Part shown: positions 31,714 to 40,704 of the stretch, in pieces
Position numbering within the stretch: the first letter of the stretch is position 1
How the letters are laid out: each line of letters starts with the position of its first letter
Assembly (NCBI RefSeq): GCF_040409795.1
Contig: NZ_CP099571.1
Coordinates: 1,886,980-1,950,979, forward strand
Direction: 5' to 3'
Source: Polynucleobacter sp. MWH-UH19D
GTDB taxonomy: Bacteria > Pseudomonadota > Gammaproteobacteria > Burkholderiales > Burkholderiaceae
DNA: 64,000 nt
The notes under the pieces: model-generated
The model's input: only the letters and a program-made list of their open reading frames with translations
Told to the model about the DNA's origin: nothing
The model's database searches: none
Position numbers and translations under genes: made by a program

Positions 31714-32019
31714 TTAGCAACAACTCGGCAGCAATACTTCGATAATTTGCTCAAGACTGATATTGCCGCAAATCTCAATTCGCTTTTTGCGACTGTTTTG
31801 CCCAGAAATAAGCTGGATCTGCTTTTGCTGAACCTTTAACTGTTTAGATAGCCACGAGATCAATAGTTCATTTGCCTTATTTTCAAGCGCGGGTGCTTGT
31901 AAAGCAATTTTTAAGCAATCGTCATGCAATCCAACGACTTTGGTCTGCTTGGCTCCTGGCTGGCAATGCAAGCTCAGCACAGCTCCTTTGGGGGTTTGTT
32001 TTAACCAAATAGGCGTCAT
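31714..32019 (-). CDS. DUF167 (YggU-like) family protein
   Basis: A 101-residue protein of the small conserved DUF167 family, with the LSLHCQPGAKQTKVVGLHDDCL and ALENKANELLISWLSKQL segments typical of it. No biochemical function is established. It is divergent from the carbonic anhydrase gene with only 23 bases between starts, and converges on lpxO. Confidence 0.82.
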   Translation of the reverse strand: MTPIWLKQTPKGAVLSLHCQPGAKQTKVVGLHDDCLKIALQAPALENKANELLISWLSKQLKVQQKQIQLISGQNSRKKRIEICGNISLEQIIEVLLPSCC

Positions 32020-32042
32020 TAAAGTACTTTAAACTTAAACCC

Positions 32043-32708
32043 ATGCCATACAAAAATTCTCAAGCCTTAAATCACCTCTTTGCAAGCAATCGCCAGTGGG
32101 CTGAAGGCATGGTTGCTAAAGATCCAGATTTTTTTACGAGACTGGTAAATCAGCAGGCCCCTGAATATCTCTGGATTGGATGTGCCGACAGCAGAGTGCC
32201 AGCAAACGAAATTGTAGATTTATTGCCTGGCGAACTTTTTGTACATCGCAACGTCGCCAATGTTGTCGTTCACACAGACCTTAATTGTCTATCGGTTATT
32301 CAATTTGCAATTGACTTGCTAAAGGTAAAACATATTTTGGTGGTTGGTCACTATGGTTGTGCCGGTGTCCATGCTGCCTTAAGCGATAGAAGAATTGGCC
32401 TTGCTGATAATTGGCTCCGCCATGTTAAGGATGTTCATCAGAAACATGAACGTTATCTCGGCGAAGTATTACCAAGAGCAAAACGACAAGATCGCCTATG
32501 TGAGCTAAATGTCATAGAACAAGTTGTCAACGTTTGCGAAACCACTATTGTTCAGGATGCTTGGTCCCGCGGACAAGACTTAACGGTTCATGGCTGGGCT
32601 TACAGACTAGATACTGGTTTGGTTAATGACCTTGGAATGTCTAGCAGCTCAACAGAAGAAATGTTGGAGCGTTACGCAAAATCAATCAAGCGTTACGAGT
32701 CAGAGTAA
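32043..32708 (+). CDS. can: Beta-class carbonic anhydrase
   Basis: Interconverts CO2 and bicarbonate. The 221-residue protein carries the zinc ligands C47, H103 and C106 and the D49-R51 dyad in CADSRVPANE and GHYGCAGV. The length fits E. coli Can. It is first of a tight plus-strand set with the third LpxL-like acyltransferase (7-base gap), a metallophosphoesterase and a kinase-Usp protein. Bicarbonate supports carboxylases such as acetyl-CoA carboxylase, a possible link to lipid synthesis (inference). Confidence 0.95.
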   Translation: MPYKNSQALNHLFASNRQWAEGMVAKDPDFFTRLVNQQAPEYLWIGCADSRVPANEIVDLLPGELFVHRNVANVVVHTDLNCLSVIQFAIDLLKVKHILVVGHYGCAGVHAALSDRRIGLADNWLRHVKDVHQKHERYLGEVLPRAKRQDRLCELNVIEQVVNVCETTIVQDAWSRGQDLTVHGWAYRLDTGLVNDLGMSSSSTEEMLERYAKSIKRYESE

Positions 32709-32715
32709 TAAATTA

Positions 32716-33615
32716 GTGTTTAGCGCTTTTGCGAACCATGCAAGTGTTGCATGCTTAAAACTACTCTCTCTGCTTCCTTATAGAGTTTTAATATCGATAG
32801 GTTATGGGCTTGGCTATATTGCAGCCAATATACCGAGCGATCGCAATTGCGTTATCAAAATTAATTTAAAGCTGTGCTTTCCAGATCTTTGTGAAATAAA
32901 AGCTAACCTATTGCGAAAACGACATTGGCATCTACTAGGTCGTAGCCTGGTTGAAAAAAGCATTATCTGGCTGGGCAGCGAAAAACAGCTATCTCAATTA
33001 ATTGAAGTGCAATCTTCTGTTGATTTAACAAATCGCAAGCCTCGTATATTAGTGAATATGCACTTTACTGGTATTGAAGGGGCAATTATTTTGAGCGCAC
33101 TAGCTAAGCAAATGAACTGGCCAAGAACATCAGGATTTTTCCAAAGAATGAAAAGCCCATTTTTTAACCAAAAGATCATTGGGTGGCGAAATCGATTTGG
33201 CGGAAACTCCATTGATCGTCAAGGAAATACAAAGGCTATTATTCGTGAGATTCGTAACGGCAACTTAATCATCATCGCTCCAGATATTGATCTTGGACTG
33301 AAGGACTCTGAGTTTGTGCCGTTTTTTGGGGTTCAAACAAATACGGTTACAACAGTCTCTCGTCTTGCAAGCATTACTGGAGCAGAAGTCTGCTTAATGA
33401 CAACGACTCTAAAAGATGATGAGTCAGGATACCTCTGCAAGATTAGTGAGCCTTTAAATGACCTTTCATCCGAAGACCATAAAGCAAATACAGCGCGCCT
33501 CAATAGGTATTTTGAGGATGAAATTCGTTTGCGGCCTGCAGAATATTATTGGGTGCACAAGCGCTTTAAAAATCGCCCAAATCACGAAGCAAACCCCTAC
33601 AGCGCTTCTAAGTAA
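32716..33615 (+). CDS. LpxL/HtrB-type acyltransferase, third copy
   Basis: The frame is open from 32626 inside can, but GTG at 32716, 7 bases after the can stop, gives exactly 299 residues, like its relative at 9521-10420. HX4E is in NMHFTGIE and the second block is IAPDIDLGLKDSEFVPFFG. The two proteins align along their whole length, including FFNQK, WRNRFGG and the WVHKRFK C-terminus, so this is probably a duplicated paralogue. It is encoded with can, a metallophosphoesterase and a kinase rather than with dapF. Its acyl target may differ. Confidence 0.83.
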   Translation: MFSAFANHASVACLKLLSLLPYRVLISIGYGLGYIAANIPSDRNCVIKINLKLCFPDLCEIKANLLRKRHWHLLGRSLVEKSIIWLGSEKQLSQLIEVQSSVDLTNRKPRILVNMHFTGIEGAIILSALAKQMNWPRTSGFFQRMKSPFFNQKIIGWRNRFGGNSIDRQGNTKAIIREIRNGNLIIIAPDIDLGLKDSEFVPFFGVQTNTVTTVSRLASITGAEVCLMTTTLKDDESGYLCKISEPLNDLSSEDHKANTARLNRYFEDEIRLRPAEYYWVHKRFKNRPNHEANPYSASK

Positions 33616-33640
33616 AAGACTTTTGTCCTATCATTAGAAG

Positions 33641-34393
33641 ATGACTGAACGCATTGGACTGTTCGCAGACCTTCACAGCAATTTAGAGGCTTTTGAGGCC
33701 TGCATTACTCGGGCCGAAGAGCTTGGGGTCACCCGCATGGCATTTCTTGGTGACCTTGTTGGCTATAACGCCGATCCCGTTGCAATTATTGATCGAATCG
33801 CTGATTTGATCGAGTCTAAAAAGGCAATTGCGATTCTTGGTAATCATGATGAAGCGATATTTAAAGATAGTCGCAACCATATGAATGCAAGTGCAAATGC
33901 TGCGATTGAGTGGACCAAGAGTCAGCTCAGCAATGCTCACGTGCAATTTTTACAAAACCTCCCATTGATTGTGAATGAGGAAAAAATTTGCTTTGTACAT
34001 GCCTCTGCGCACAACCCATCTGATTGGCACTACGTTACTGATAGCATGAGCGCTTGGCGTTGTGCTCAAAGCTCCGGCAAAAGCTATACCTTTGTTGGTC
34101 ATGCTCATGAGCAAGCGCTCTTTTACCAAAGTGCAGTTGGCAAACTCATTCGGTTTGCTCCCCACCCAGGCGATGAAATTCCGGTTCTTAGTCATCGGCA
34201 ATGGGTTGGCATTGTTGGCTCTCTTGGACAACCCAGAGACGGAAACCCTGAAGCATGTTTTGCAATATTTGAGCCGGAAGCAGAAGTGCTGACATTTCAT
34301 CGTACTGCTTATGATCACTTTACAGCCGCCGAGAAAGTACGGCGTGCTGGGTTGCCTGAAGATTTAGCCAACCGCCTCATTACTGGCAAATAA
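33641..34393 (+). CDS. Calcineurin-like metallophosphoesterase
   Basis: A 250-residue binuclear-metal phosphoesterase. All signature motifs are visible: FADLHSN (D-x-H), FLGDLVGY (GD), LGNHDEA (GNHD), FVHAS and GHAHEQ (GHxH). The family includes protein phosphatases, diadenosine tetraphosphatases and cyclic-nucleotide phosphodiesterases, so the substrate is open. It ends 3 bases before the kinase-Usp start, so the pair is co-translated. An opposing phosphatase role is attractive but is inference. Confidence 0.85.
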   Translation: MTERIGLFADLHSNLEAFEACITRAEELGVTRMAFLGDLVGYNADPVAIIDRIADLIESKKAIAILGNHDEAIFKDSRNHMNASANAAIEWTKSQLSNAHVQFLQNLPLIVNEEKICFVHASAHNPSDWHYVTDSMSAWRCAQSSGKSYTFVGHAHEQALFYQSAVGKLIRFAPHPGDEIPVLSHRQWVGIVGSLGQPRDGNPEACFAIFEPEAEVLTFHRTAYDHFTAAEKVRRAGLPEDLANRLITGK

Positions 34394-34396
34394 TCT

Positions 34397-35815
34397 ATGC
34401 CCATCAATACTGAAATTGAGGCAGTAGACGACATCTTTCAAGAAGGCAAAATCGTTGACGGTTTTGTGCTTGGACAAGAAGTTCATCGTGGTGGAATGGC
34501 AAGCCTTTTCTCGGCTACAAAAGAAGGGGTTGATGTTCCGATTTTGCTAAAAATTCCAAGAGTAGGAAGAGACCAGCCTGTTGAAAGCTTGATTGGTTTT
34601 GAAACTGAGCTCACTATTTTGCGATCTTTGAAAAGTCCTTATGTACCTAAATTTTTAGGTGCGGGCAATATGGCCACAAGACCTTATATTGCAATGGAAC
34701 GAGTTGAGGGTAGGCCGCTCGAGGACTTAATCAAAGAGGGTAAAGAATTTACGATTGATGAAGTTGTTCGCATCGGGTCTGATCTTGCACAAGCAGTTCA
34801 ATCACTACACTCTCAAGATGCGATTCACCTAGACATCAAACCTGAGAATATTCTGATAGATGACAAAGGCAAGTTAACGCTAATCGACTTTGGTCTGTCT
34901 CACCATGCACGTTATCCCGATCTACTGGCGGAAGAAATGCGCAAAGGGGTTGGTTCAGCACCTTATATATCGCCTGAGCAAGTTGCTGGTATTCGCACAG
35001 ACTCTCGTAGCGATATTTATTCCATAGGCGCGATTCTGTATGAACTACTAACCGGCGAACTACCTTACGGAAACCCCCAAACCATGTCGGGGCTTAGAAG
35101 GCGAATGTGGGCAAAACCATTTCCACCACGAGCCATTCGCCGAGAAATTCCCCGCTGGCTACAAGAGATCGTTTTACGCTGTCTCGAGCCACGAGCAGCA
35201 GATCGCTATCAAAGTGCCGCACGCTTACGACAAATGTTACGCGACCCAGAAGGGGTGACGCTTACCGAGCGAGCTGACCGCATTGAACCGCCAAGCTTTT
35301 GGGAAAACCTCAAAGGCATGTTTAGGGCTGCCGGCTATGAGCCCTCACCAAGCCCCAAACCTAGTATGGGGAACTACGATGCACCATTAATGATTGCAGC
35401 TATTGACACTCGTCAGTCTGATGAAAATTTGCGCGAAAGAATGCAAGTAACTGCAAAAAATTTATTACAAGCTTATCCGGAAAGTCGTCTTGTTTGCATT
35501 AGCACCATTGCAAGCACCCCAACTTTTGAAGGCAACCTAGAAAGTGAAACTGCTAGTGGCATTGTTCGTGGTCACCTGGTGCAATTGATGGATTGGGCAA
35601 AACCTCTGAAGCTCCCGCCAGAACGTATCTCATACCATGTTCTAGAAGCTATAGACCCAGCATCACGGATTGTCGAATTTGCAAAAGATAATGATGCTTC
35701 TCTCATCTTAATTGGCGCATCACATAAGCTTCCAAATAAGGTGGCGCCTTGGCGAACCTCAATGACCAAGATTGTCGAAGAGGCCCCTTGTAGCGTTCAC
35801 ATCGTTCGAACCTAA
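34397..35815 (+). CDS. Ser/Thr protein kinase fused to a universal stress protein domain
   Basis: A 472-residue two-domain protein. Kinase domain about 25-285: Gly loop RGGMAS (31-36), ATP Lys K52, helix-C Glu71, catalytic HLDIKPEN (144-151, Leu in place of the usual Arg), DFG 164-166, SPEQ 192-195 and SDIYSIGAILYELLTG. A linker follows, then a UspA-like domain from about 328 ending EEAPCSVHIVRT. The Usp ATP-binding G-x2-G pattern is degenerate (GASHK), so that half probably does not bind ATP normally. No membrane segment is seen. It is last of the can operon. Confidence 0.88.
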   Translation: MPINTEIEAVDDIFQEGKIVDGFVLGQEVHRGGMASLFSATKEGVDVPILLKIPRVGRDQPVESLIGFETELTILRSLKSPYVPKFLGAGNMATRPYIAMERVEGRPLEDLIKEGKEFTIDEVVRIGSDLAQAVQSLHSQDAIHLDIKPENILIDDKGKLTLIDFGLSHHARYPDLLAEEMRKGVGSAPYISPEQVAGIRTDSRSDIYSIGAILYELLTGELPYGNPQTMSGLRRRMWAKPFPPRAIRREIPRWLQEIVLRCLEPRAADRYQSAARLRQMLRDPEGVTLTERADRIEPPSFWENLKGMFRAAGYEPSPSPKPSMGNYDAPLMIAAIDTRQSDENLRERMQVTAKNLLQAYPESRLVCISTIASTPTFEGNLESETASGIVRGHLVQLMDWAKPLKLPPERISYHVLEAIDPASRIVEFAKDNDASLILIGASHKLPNKVAPWRTSMTKIVEEAPCSVHIVRT

Positions 35816-35930
35816 TTCTTTATATGGGCATGACAAACCTCCTAAGTTTGTTAATGAGTGCCAAACAGTGAATTAATCACTTCAAGAGGCCTGCCCTATT
35901 TACGATAGTTGTTTATCGGATAATGTAGCC

Positions 35931-36668
35931 ATGGAAGAAAAAGTGCGCGTCTCAAAACTACTATCCGAACTTGGCTTATGTTCACGGCGAGAAGCCGACT
36001 CTTATATTGAACAAGGGCTTGTGACGGTTGATGGAGAAGTGGTAAACGAACTCGGTATTCGTGCATATCGCCATCAAAAAATTGAATTGCAATCTGGGGC
36101 TAAAGCACAACAAGCATCTCGAATTACTGTCATTCTTAATAAGCCTGTTGGCTTTATCTCGCACTACGATGACGAACAAGAATATCAACCTGCCGCCTCG
36201 CTCATTACGCCAGAAAATTATTTTCCTAATCCGCTTGATAAAAATCGGAGTCCGCGCTTCAACACTAAAGGTCTTGCTCCTGCAGGTCGACTAGACATTG
36301 ACTCAACAGGCTTACTTGTCCTGACTCAAGATGGTCGAATCGCTAAATTATTAATTGGGGAAAATAGTCCAATTGAAAAAGAATATCTGGTGCGCGTGGA
36401 AGGCAAACTTTCATACGAAGATTTAGATCGATTAAGGCACGGCTTATCTTTGGATGGCGTTGCCCTTAAGCCCGCTCAAGTCAGCTGGCAAAATGAAGAT
36501 CAACTACGCTTTGTTTTACGTGAAGGCCGCAAACGTCAAATTCGGCGCATGTGTGAAATGGTAGGCCTGAGAGTACTTGGACTAAAACGTGTTCGCATGG
36601 GGCGTGTTTCCTTGGGCCCTTTGCCTCCTGGTCAATGGCGCTATCTCAAGCCAGGCGAGCAATTCTAA
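35931..36668 (+). CDS. RsuA/RluB/RluF-family pseudouridine synthase
   Basis: Isomerises a specific rRNA uridine. The 245-residue protein has an N-terminal S4 RNA-binding domain ([22 protein letters not shown], about 4-25) and the catalytic domain with Asp in [20 protein letters not shown] and the conserved [12 protein letters not shown] segment. The layout suits RluF or RluB; I cannot settle which 23S or 16S site. It lies 115 bases after the kinase gene and just before prfC. Confidence 0.88.
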   Translation: MEEKVRVSKLLSELGLCSRREADSYIEQGLVTVDGEVVNELGIRAYRHQKIELQSGAKAQQASRITVILNKPVGFISHYDDEQEYQPAASLITPENYFPNPLDKNRSPRFNTKGLAPAGRLDIDSTGLLVLTQDGRIAKLLIGENSPIEKEYLVRVEGKLSYEDLDRLRHGLSLDGVALKPAQVSWQNEDQLRFVLREGRKRQIRRMCEMVGLRVLGLKRVRMGRVSLGPLPPGQWRYLKPGEQF

Positions 36669-36725
36669 AGGGGGCTTACCCGCTTATAATTGCTCCCGAA
36701 ATAGATTAATCAGCGCAGAATTACC

Positions 36726-38354
36726 ATCGATACCAATACCCCTAGCACCCCCGCCTCAGAAGTATTAAGACGTCGCAGCTTTGCCATCATCTCTCACCCA
36801 GATGCAGGCAAAACTACGCTAACTGAAAAACTATTACTTTATGCGGGAGCGATTCAAATTGCTGGGAGCGTGAAGGCTCGTAAAGCCAGCAGACATGCTA
36901 CATCTGATTGGATGGAAATTGAGAAGCAACGCGGCATCTCTGTAGCAAGCTCGGTGATGCAAATGGAATATCGCGACTGCATTATTAATCTCTTAGATAC
37001 TCCAGGACACCAAGATTTTTCTGAAGATACTTATCGAGTGCTTACTGCCGTTGACTCTGCCTTAATGGTTATTGACGCAGCCAATGGCGTGGAATCGCAA
37101 ACATTGCGCTTACTAGAGGTCTGCCGAGCACGCAACACGCCCATTGTGACCTTCATCAATAAAATGGATCGTGAAGTAAAACCACCAATGGAGCTCATGG
37201 ATGAAATTGAGTCGGCTCTTGGTATTGAAGTCGTTCCATTTACGTGGCCAGTTGGCATGGGCAAATCTTTTGCTGGTGTTATTGATATTGCAAACAATCG
37301 CATGCGGATGTTCAAAGCTGGCGAAGATCGAGTAACCGAGGACTCTCATGCGGTAGTGGATATCAATGATCCAGCACTGAAAGAACGCTTGGGTGACGAT
37401 CTCGAAAACGCTTTAGGAGAAGTTGAGCTTATCAAAGAAGCAATGCCGGCATTTGATCGCGAGGCATTTCTGGCTGGATATCAATCTCCCGTATTTTTTG
37501 GTTCAGCAATCAATAATTTTGGTGTGCGAGAAATTCTTAACACCCTCGTTGAATTAGCACCATCACCAGGTGGTCGCAAAGCTTTGCAACGCGAAGTTAG
37601 TCCAGCAGAAAATAAATTCTCGGCGGTGGTTTTTAAAATTCAGGCAAACATGGATCCTGCGCATCGTGATCGCGTGGCTTTCTTGCGAATTTGCTCGGGA
37701 CATTTTGAGCGCGGCATGAAACTTAAAATTTGTCGCAATGGCAAGGAAGTTCGCACCAACAACGCACTTTCTTTTTTATCGCAAAGGCGCGATATTTTGG
37801 ACGAAGCTTTTCCAGGCGACATTATTGGTTTGCCAAATCATGGATTATTGCGCCTAGGTGATACGCTAACTGAAGGCGAGCAACTGCAATTTACTGGTCT
37901 ACCCTTCTTTGCTCCGGAAATTTTTCGCCTCGTTGAATCAGCCGATCCATTGCGATCCAAGCAGCTACGAACTGGGCTTATGCAACTGGGCGAAGAAGGC
38001 GCTATCCAGGTATTTCGCCCGATGGCTGGTGGCACCATGCTACTAGGTGCTTTCGGGCAACTGCAATTCGAAGTGGTTAGTCATCGGCTGCAGACCGAAT
38101 ATGGTGCTGAAGTCCGCTTATTGCCCGCACGTTATAGTCTAGCGCGCTGGGTTAGCTCTGAAGATCCTGTAGCTTTAAAAAAATTCACTCAAGAAAATAT
38201 TCACCGAATGGCAGAAGACGTTGTTAGTGCGCCCGTATTTTTGGCGTCTCATAAATCAGAACTAGACGTTGCACAACAGCGCTGGGAATCAATTCAATTC
38301 CACGCTCTCAGAGAGCATGCCGGACTAATTTATCAATCTGATTTAGCTGGCTAA
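36726..38354 (+). CDS. prfC: Peptide chain release factor 3, with a non-standard start codon
   Basis: The GTPase that recycles RF1 and RF2 after termination. The first standard start codon in frame is GTG at 36870, but that would remove the P-loop (SHPDAGKTT), which is encoded in frame at 36792-36818. The frame is open back to a TAG at 36702, and no ATG, GTG or TTG occurs between it and the P-loop. ATC at 36726 (giving IDTNTPS then SEVLRRRSFAII) or ATT at 36720 are the best candidates; 36726 gives 542 residues, near the usual 529. G-domain motifs DTPGHQDF and NKMD follow. Confidence 0.88.
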   Translation: MDTNTPSTPASEVLRRRSFAIISHPDAGKTTLTEKLLLYAGAIQIAGSVKARKASRHATSDWMEIEKQRGISVASSVMQMEYRDCIINLLDTPGHQDFSEDTYRVLTAVDSALMVIDAANGVESQTLRLLEVCRARNTPIVTFINKMDREVKPPMELMDEIESALGIEVVPFTWPVGMGKSFAGVIDIANNRMRMFKAGEDRVTEDSHAVVDINDPALKERLGDDLENALGEVELIKEAMPAFDREAFLAGYQSPVFFGSAINNFGVREILNTLVELAPSPGGRKALQREVSPAENKFSAVVFKIQANMDPAHRDRVAFLRICSGHFERGMKLKICRNGKEVRTNNALSFLSQRRDILDEAFPGDIIGLPNHGLLRLGDTLTEGEQLQFTGLPFFAPEIFRLVESADPLRSKQLRTGLMQLGEEGAIQVFRPMAGGTMLLGAFGQLQFEVVSHRLQTEYGAEVRLLPARYSLARWVSSEDPVALKKFTQENIHRMAEDVVSAPVFLASHKSELDVAQQRWESIQFHALREHAGLIYQSDLAG

Positions 38355-38363
38355 TAAAAAATA

Positions 38364-38594
38364 TTAATGCGCTGAATGACAGGTAAAAACTGTTGCTAAA
38401 GAAGAATCGCCACTTTTATATCTAGCAACTTTGCCATACTGAGCGCAGTAAGCATTTGCTTTTTGAGTCAACTGATCTATTGACTCGCCGCCAGCGTTTA
38501 AAAAAGTGACATGATTTGCATCCGATGCATCCGTATAAACCGGCGTACAAGCAGTCACCCCAAAAGCGATCATGAATAAACTAATTACCTTCAT
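38364..38594 (-). CDS. Small lipoprotein of unknown function
   Basis: A 76-residue protein with a short type II signal peptide; the lipobox VTAC places the lipidated Cys at residue 16. The mature part has two further Cys (in NAYCAQYG and FTCHSAH) and is polar. I do not recognise the family. It is 17 bases downstream of a DUF2798-like membrane protein gene and converges on prfC. Confidence 0.65.
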   Translation of the reverse strand: MKVISLFMIAFGVTACTPVYTDASDANHVTFLNAGGESIDQLTQKANAYCAQYGKVARYKSGDSSLATVFTCHSAH

Positions 38595-38611
38595 ATTGGC
38601 TCTTTGACTTT

Positions 38612-38839
38612 TTAGCTCTTTAGTTTTTTAAGTACTAATTCAGTTATTTTGCTTGCAAAAGGTCGGTAGAGCAAAATACAAATAATTGCAACAGGATATG
38701 CAACCAGCCATACCTCTAGCCACAGCCAAAAGAAGTTCTCAACGACACCAATCCTGACAAATGTGGTTGCAAGAGTAATGCTGGCGGACATTAAAAAGCC
38801 CATTACCAAAGCAAAAATGATGCTTGCAATATTAATCAT
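38612..38839 (-). CDS. DUF2798-like two-helix membrane protein
   Basis: A 75-residue protein with two hydrophobic segments (about 4-27 and 35-58) and a basic C-terminus. The pattern, with ALVMGFLMSASITL in the first helix and the WLWLEVWLVAYPVA segment, fits the DUF2798 family, whose function is unknown. It sits between a DMT transporter gene and a small lipoprotein gene, all minus strand with gaps below 20 bases. Confidence 0.7.
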   Translation of the reverse strand: MINIASIIFALVMGFLMSASITLATTFVRIGVVENFFWLWLEVWLVAYPVAIICILLYRPFASKITELVLKKLKS

Positions 38840-38853
38840 GATTTAAATATAAA

Positions 38854-39726
38854 TTAAGTGCGCTTAACTAGCATTCTTTTGCTTAAGATGACTGTCGACA
38901 CTACCAAGAATGCAAAAACCATATTGATCATCGTCAAATGGTCGCCCAATAAAACACTGGCCGCAACTAGCGTACAGAATGGTTGTATGAGTTGTACTTG
39001 ACTAACTCTAGCAATTCCGCCGACAGCAAGGCCTTCATACCAAAAGAAAAATCCCAGAAACATTGGAAAGAGACTCAAGTAAATAAAACTTGTCCAAGCA
39101 AGTGCATCAGCGCCCCAATACGTTGATGAAAATAGATAGAAAGAGGCGATGACGTTTATTGGCAGCGACACCACTAAGGCCCAAGAGATCACTGCGCGCG
39201 GATTCATGCGGCGGGAAAGCTCCCCGCCCTCCACATATCCTATGCAGGCGCAAATACCGCCAGCCACCAGCAGGCCGTCGATATAGGTAATGCCTCCTGA
39301 GCTCTTTAACAAGGCATAAACCACAACCAATGCAGCCCCCAACAAAGACACCAGCCAAAAACCAATTGAGGGCCGCTCCTTAAAGCGAATAACCCCAATC
39401 ACAGTAGTAGCTAAGGGCATCATTCCCAAAATCACTGCACCATGCGATGAAGACCCTTCTTTCATGGCTACAGTTGTAAAAATTGGAAAGCCAAAGACAA
39501 CCCCAAGCGCAATAATGACAAACTTGACCCAATCTGATTTTTGGGGCCATGGCACTTGTTTGTAAATTAGGTAGGCCAAAGCAACTATTCCGGCCAAAAA
39601 TGCCCTACCAAACGCAATGAAATAAGGATCAAAACTGAGGACAGCGATTTTACTTACTGGCAAGGTCAAACTGAAAATCAGAATGCCGATAAAACCAATC
39701 AACATTCCCTTGCTTTCCTGATTCAC
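38854..39726 (-). CDS. EamA/DMT-family transporter
   Basis: A 290-residue inner-membrane protein with about ten hydrophobic helices in two EamA repeats. The family exports metabolites such as amino acids or nucleosides; the substrate is not predictable here. The second repeat contains the typical RVSQVQLIQPFCTLVAASVLLGD segment. It is first of a three-gene minus-strand run and divergent from the MOSC gene. Confidence 0.83.
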   Translation of the reverse strand: MNQESKGMLIGFIGILIFSLTLPVSKIAVLSFDPYFIAFGRAFLAGIVALAYLIYKQVPWPQKSDWVKFVIIALGVVFGFPIFTTVAMKEGSSSHGAVILGMMPLATTVIGVIRFKERPSIGFWLVSLLGAALVVVYALLKSSGGITYIDGLLVAGGICACIGYVEGGELSRRMNPRAVISWALVVSLPINVIASFYLFSSTYWGADALAWTSFIYLSLFPMFLGFFFWYEGLAVGGIARVSQVQLIQPFCTLVAASVLLGDHLTMINMVFAFLVVSTVILSKRMLVKRT

Positions 39727-39801
39727 TCTTATCCCTTTTGATGTCTATAGGGTCATTGTATTAATAAAGCATCGACATTGGGCTGTAATATATAAATATC
39801 C

Positions 39802-40305
39802 ATGAATACAACATTGCCCTATATTCAGGCTATTTATATTGCCACTAGCGCTGGCGCCCCGATGCAATCATTGTCCAAAGTTAAGGTCATTTCAATGGGG
39901 ATAGAGGGCGATCGATATACCAACGACAAAGGTGCTTACTCAGATATTTATCCCAAAAAAACGCGCCATCTTAGCTTAATCACTGAATCAGGAATTGCTA
40001 CTGCTAACGAATGGCTTCTCGCTGGGGACGAGCCAACTTTTGATGCCTCACAAACCCGCAGAAATATTGTCATTAGCAATATGAGTTCGGATGAGCTTAA
40101 CTCACTTGTTGGCAAGTCTTTTATCTTAGGGTCTCTTATTCTCAAAGGCACCGAACTATGCACACCATGTCAAAGACCCGCACAACTCCTGAGCAAACCA
40201 AACTTCATCGATGCATTTGAGGGGCGTGGCGGCTTAAGGGCTGAAATTATTAAAACAGGAGAGATTTCGGTGGGCGATACATTACGCCCACTGATAAAGG
40301 ACTGA
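39802..40305 (+). CDS. MOSC domain protein
   Basis: A 167-residue MOSC (molybdenum cofactor sulfurase C-terminal-like) protein with GIEGDRYT near residue 34, TRRNIVISN, and the conserved Cys in CTPCQRPA. Stand-alone MOSC proteins such as YiiM are linked to detoxification of N-hydroxylated compounds with molybdenum cofactor. It is followed 2 bases later by a GNAT gene and then a phosphatase. Confidence 0.85.
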   Translation: MNTTLPYIQAIYIATSAGAPMQSLSKVKVISMGIEGDRYTNDKGAYSDIYPKKTRHLSLITESGIATANEWLLAGDEPTFDASQTRRNIVISNMSSDELNSLVGKSFILGSLILKGTELCTPCQRPAQLLSKPNFIDAFEGRGGLRAEIIKTGEISVGDTLRPLIKD

Positions 40306-40307
40306 TC

Positions 40308-40703
40308 ATGATTCTCTATCGAGACGATGCAAAAGTAAGTGCCGATGAAGCAATTGATTTGTATATTCGCTCAACTCTTGGAGAGCGTCGACCAATTCAT
40401 AGTAAGCCAACTTTTGAGGCAATGTTAAAAAATGCCAATCTCACCATCACTGCCTGGGATCGAGAAAAGTTAGTTGGCATTTCGCGATCCTTGACAGATT
40501 TTGAATATGTCGCCTATTTGGCTGACCTAGCAGTAGATCAGCAATATCAACGCAAGGGCATTGGCAAAGAGCTAATTGCGCAAACGCAAAAGCGTTTAGG
40601 ATCCAGCTGTATGATTGTTTTACTAGCTGCACCAAAAGCAAATGCATACTACGAGCACATTGGCTTTGAACATAATCCACGCGCTTGGACGCTAAAAAAT
40701 TAG
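40308..40703 (+). CDS. GNAT-family N-acetyltransferase
   Basis: A 131-residue acetyltransferase with the acetyl-CoA-binding motif A in LAVDQQYQRKGIGKELIAQTQ (QxxGxG/A form RKGIGK). A C-terminal YYEHIGFEH matches motif B. The substrate is unknown. Start and stop are within 2 bases of the neighbours, so it is co-transcribed with the MOSC and phosphatase genes. Confidence 0.85.
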   Translation: MILYRDDAKVSADEAIDLYIRSTLGERRPIHSKPTFEAMLKNANLTITAWDREKLVGISRSLTDFEYVAYLADLAVDQQYQRKGIGKELIAQTQKRLGSSCMIVLLAAPKANAYYEHIGFEHNPRAWTLKN

Positions 40704-40704
40704 T

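Noticed and set aside
32626..32715. Acyltransferase starting inside can at 32626
   Set aside because: GTG at 32716 follows the can stop and gives the same length as the paralogue.
35816..35930. Weak ACAAAC/GTTTGT hairpin after the kinase-Usp gene
   Set aside because: Six-base AT-rich stem without a U-tract is too weak to call a terminator.
36870..38354. prfC starting at GTG 36870
   Set aside because: This would remove the P-loop that is encoded in frame just upstream.
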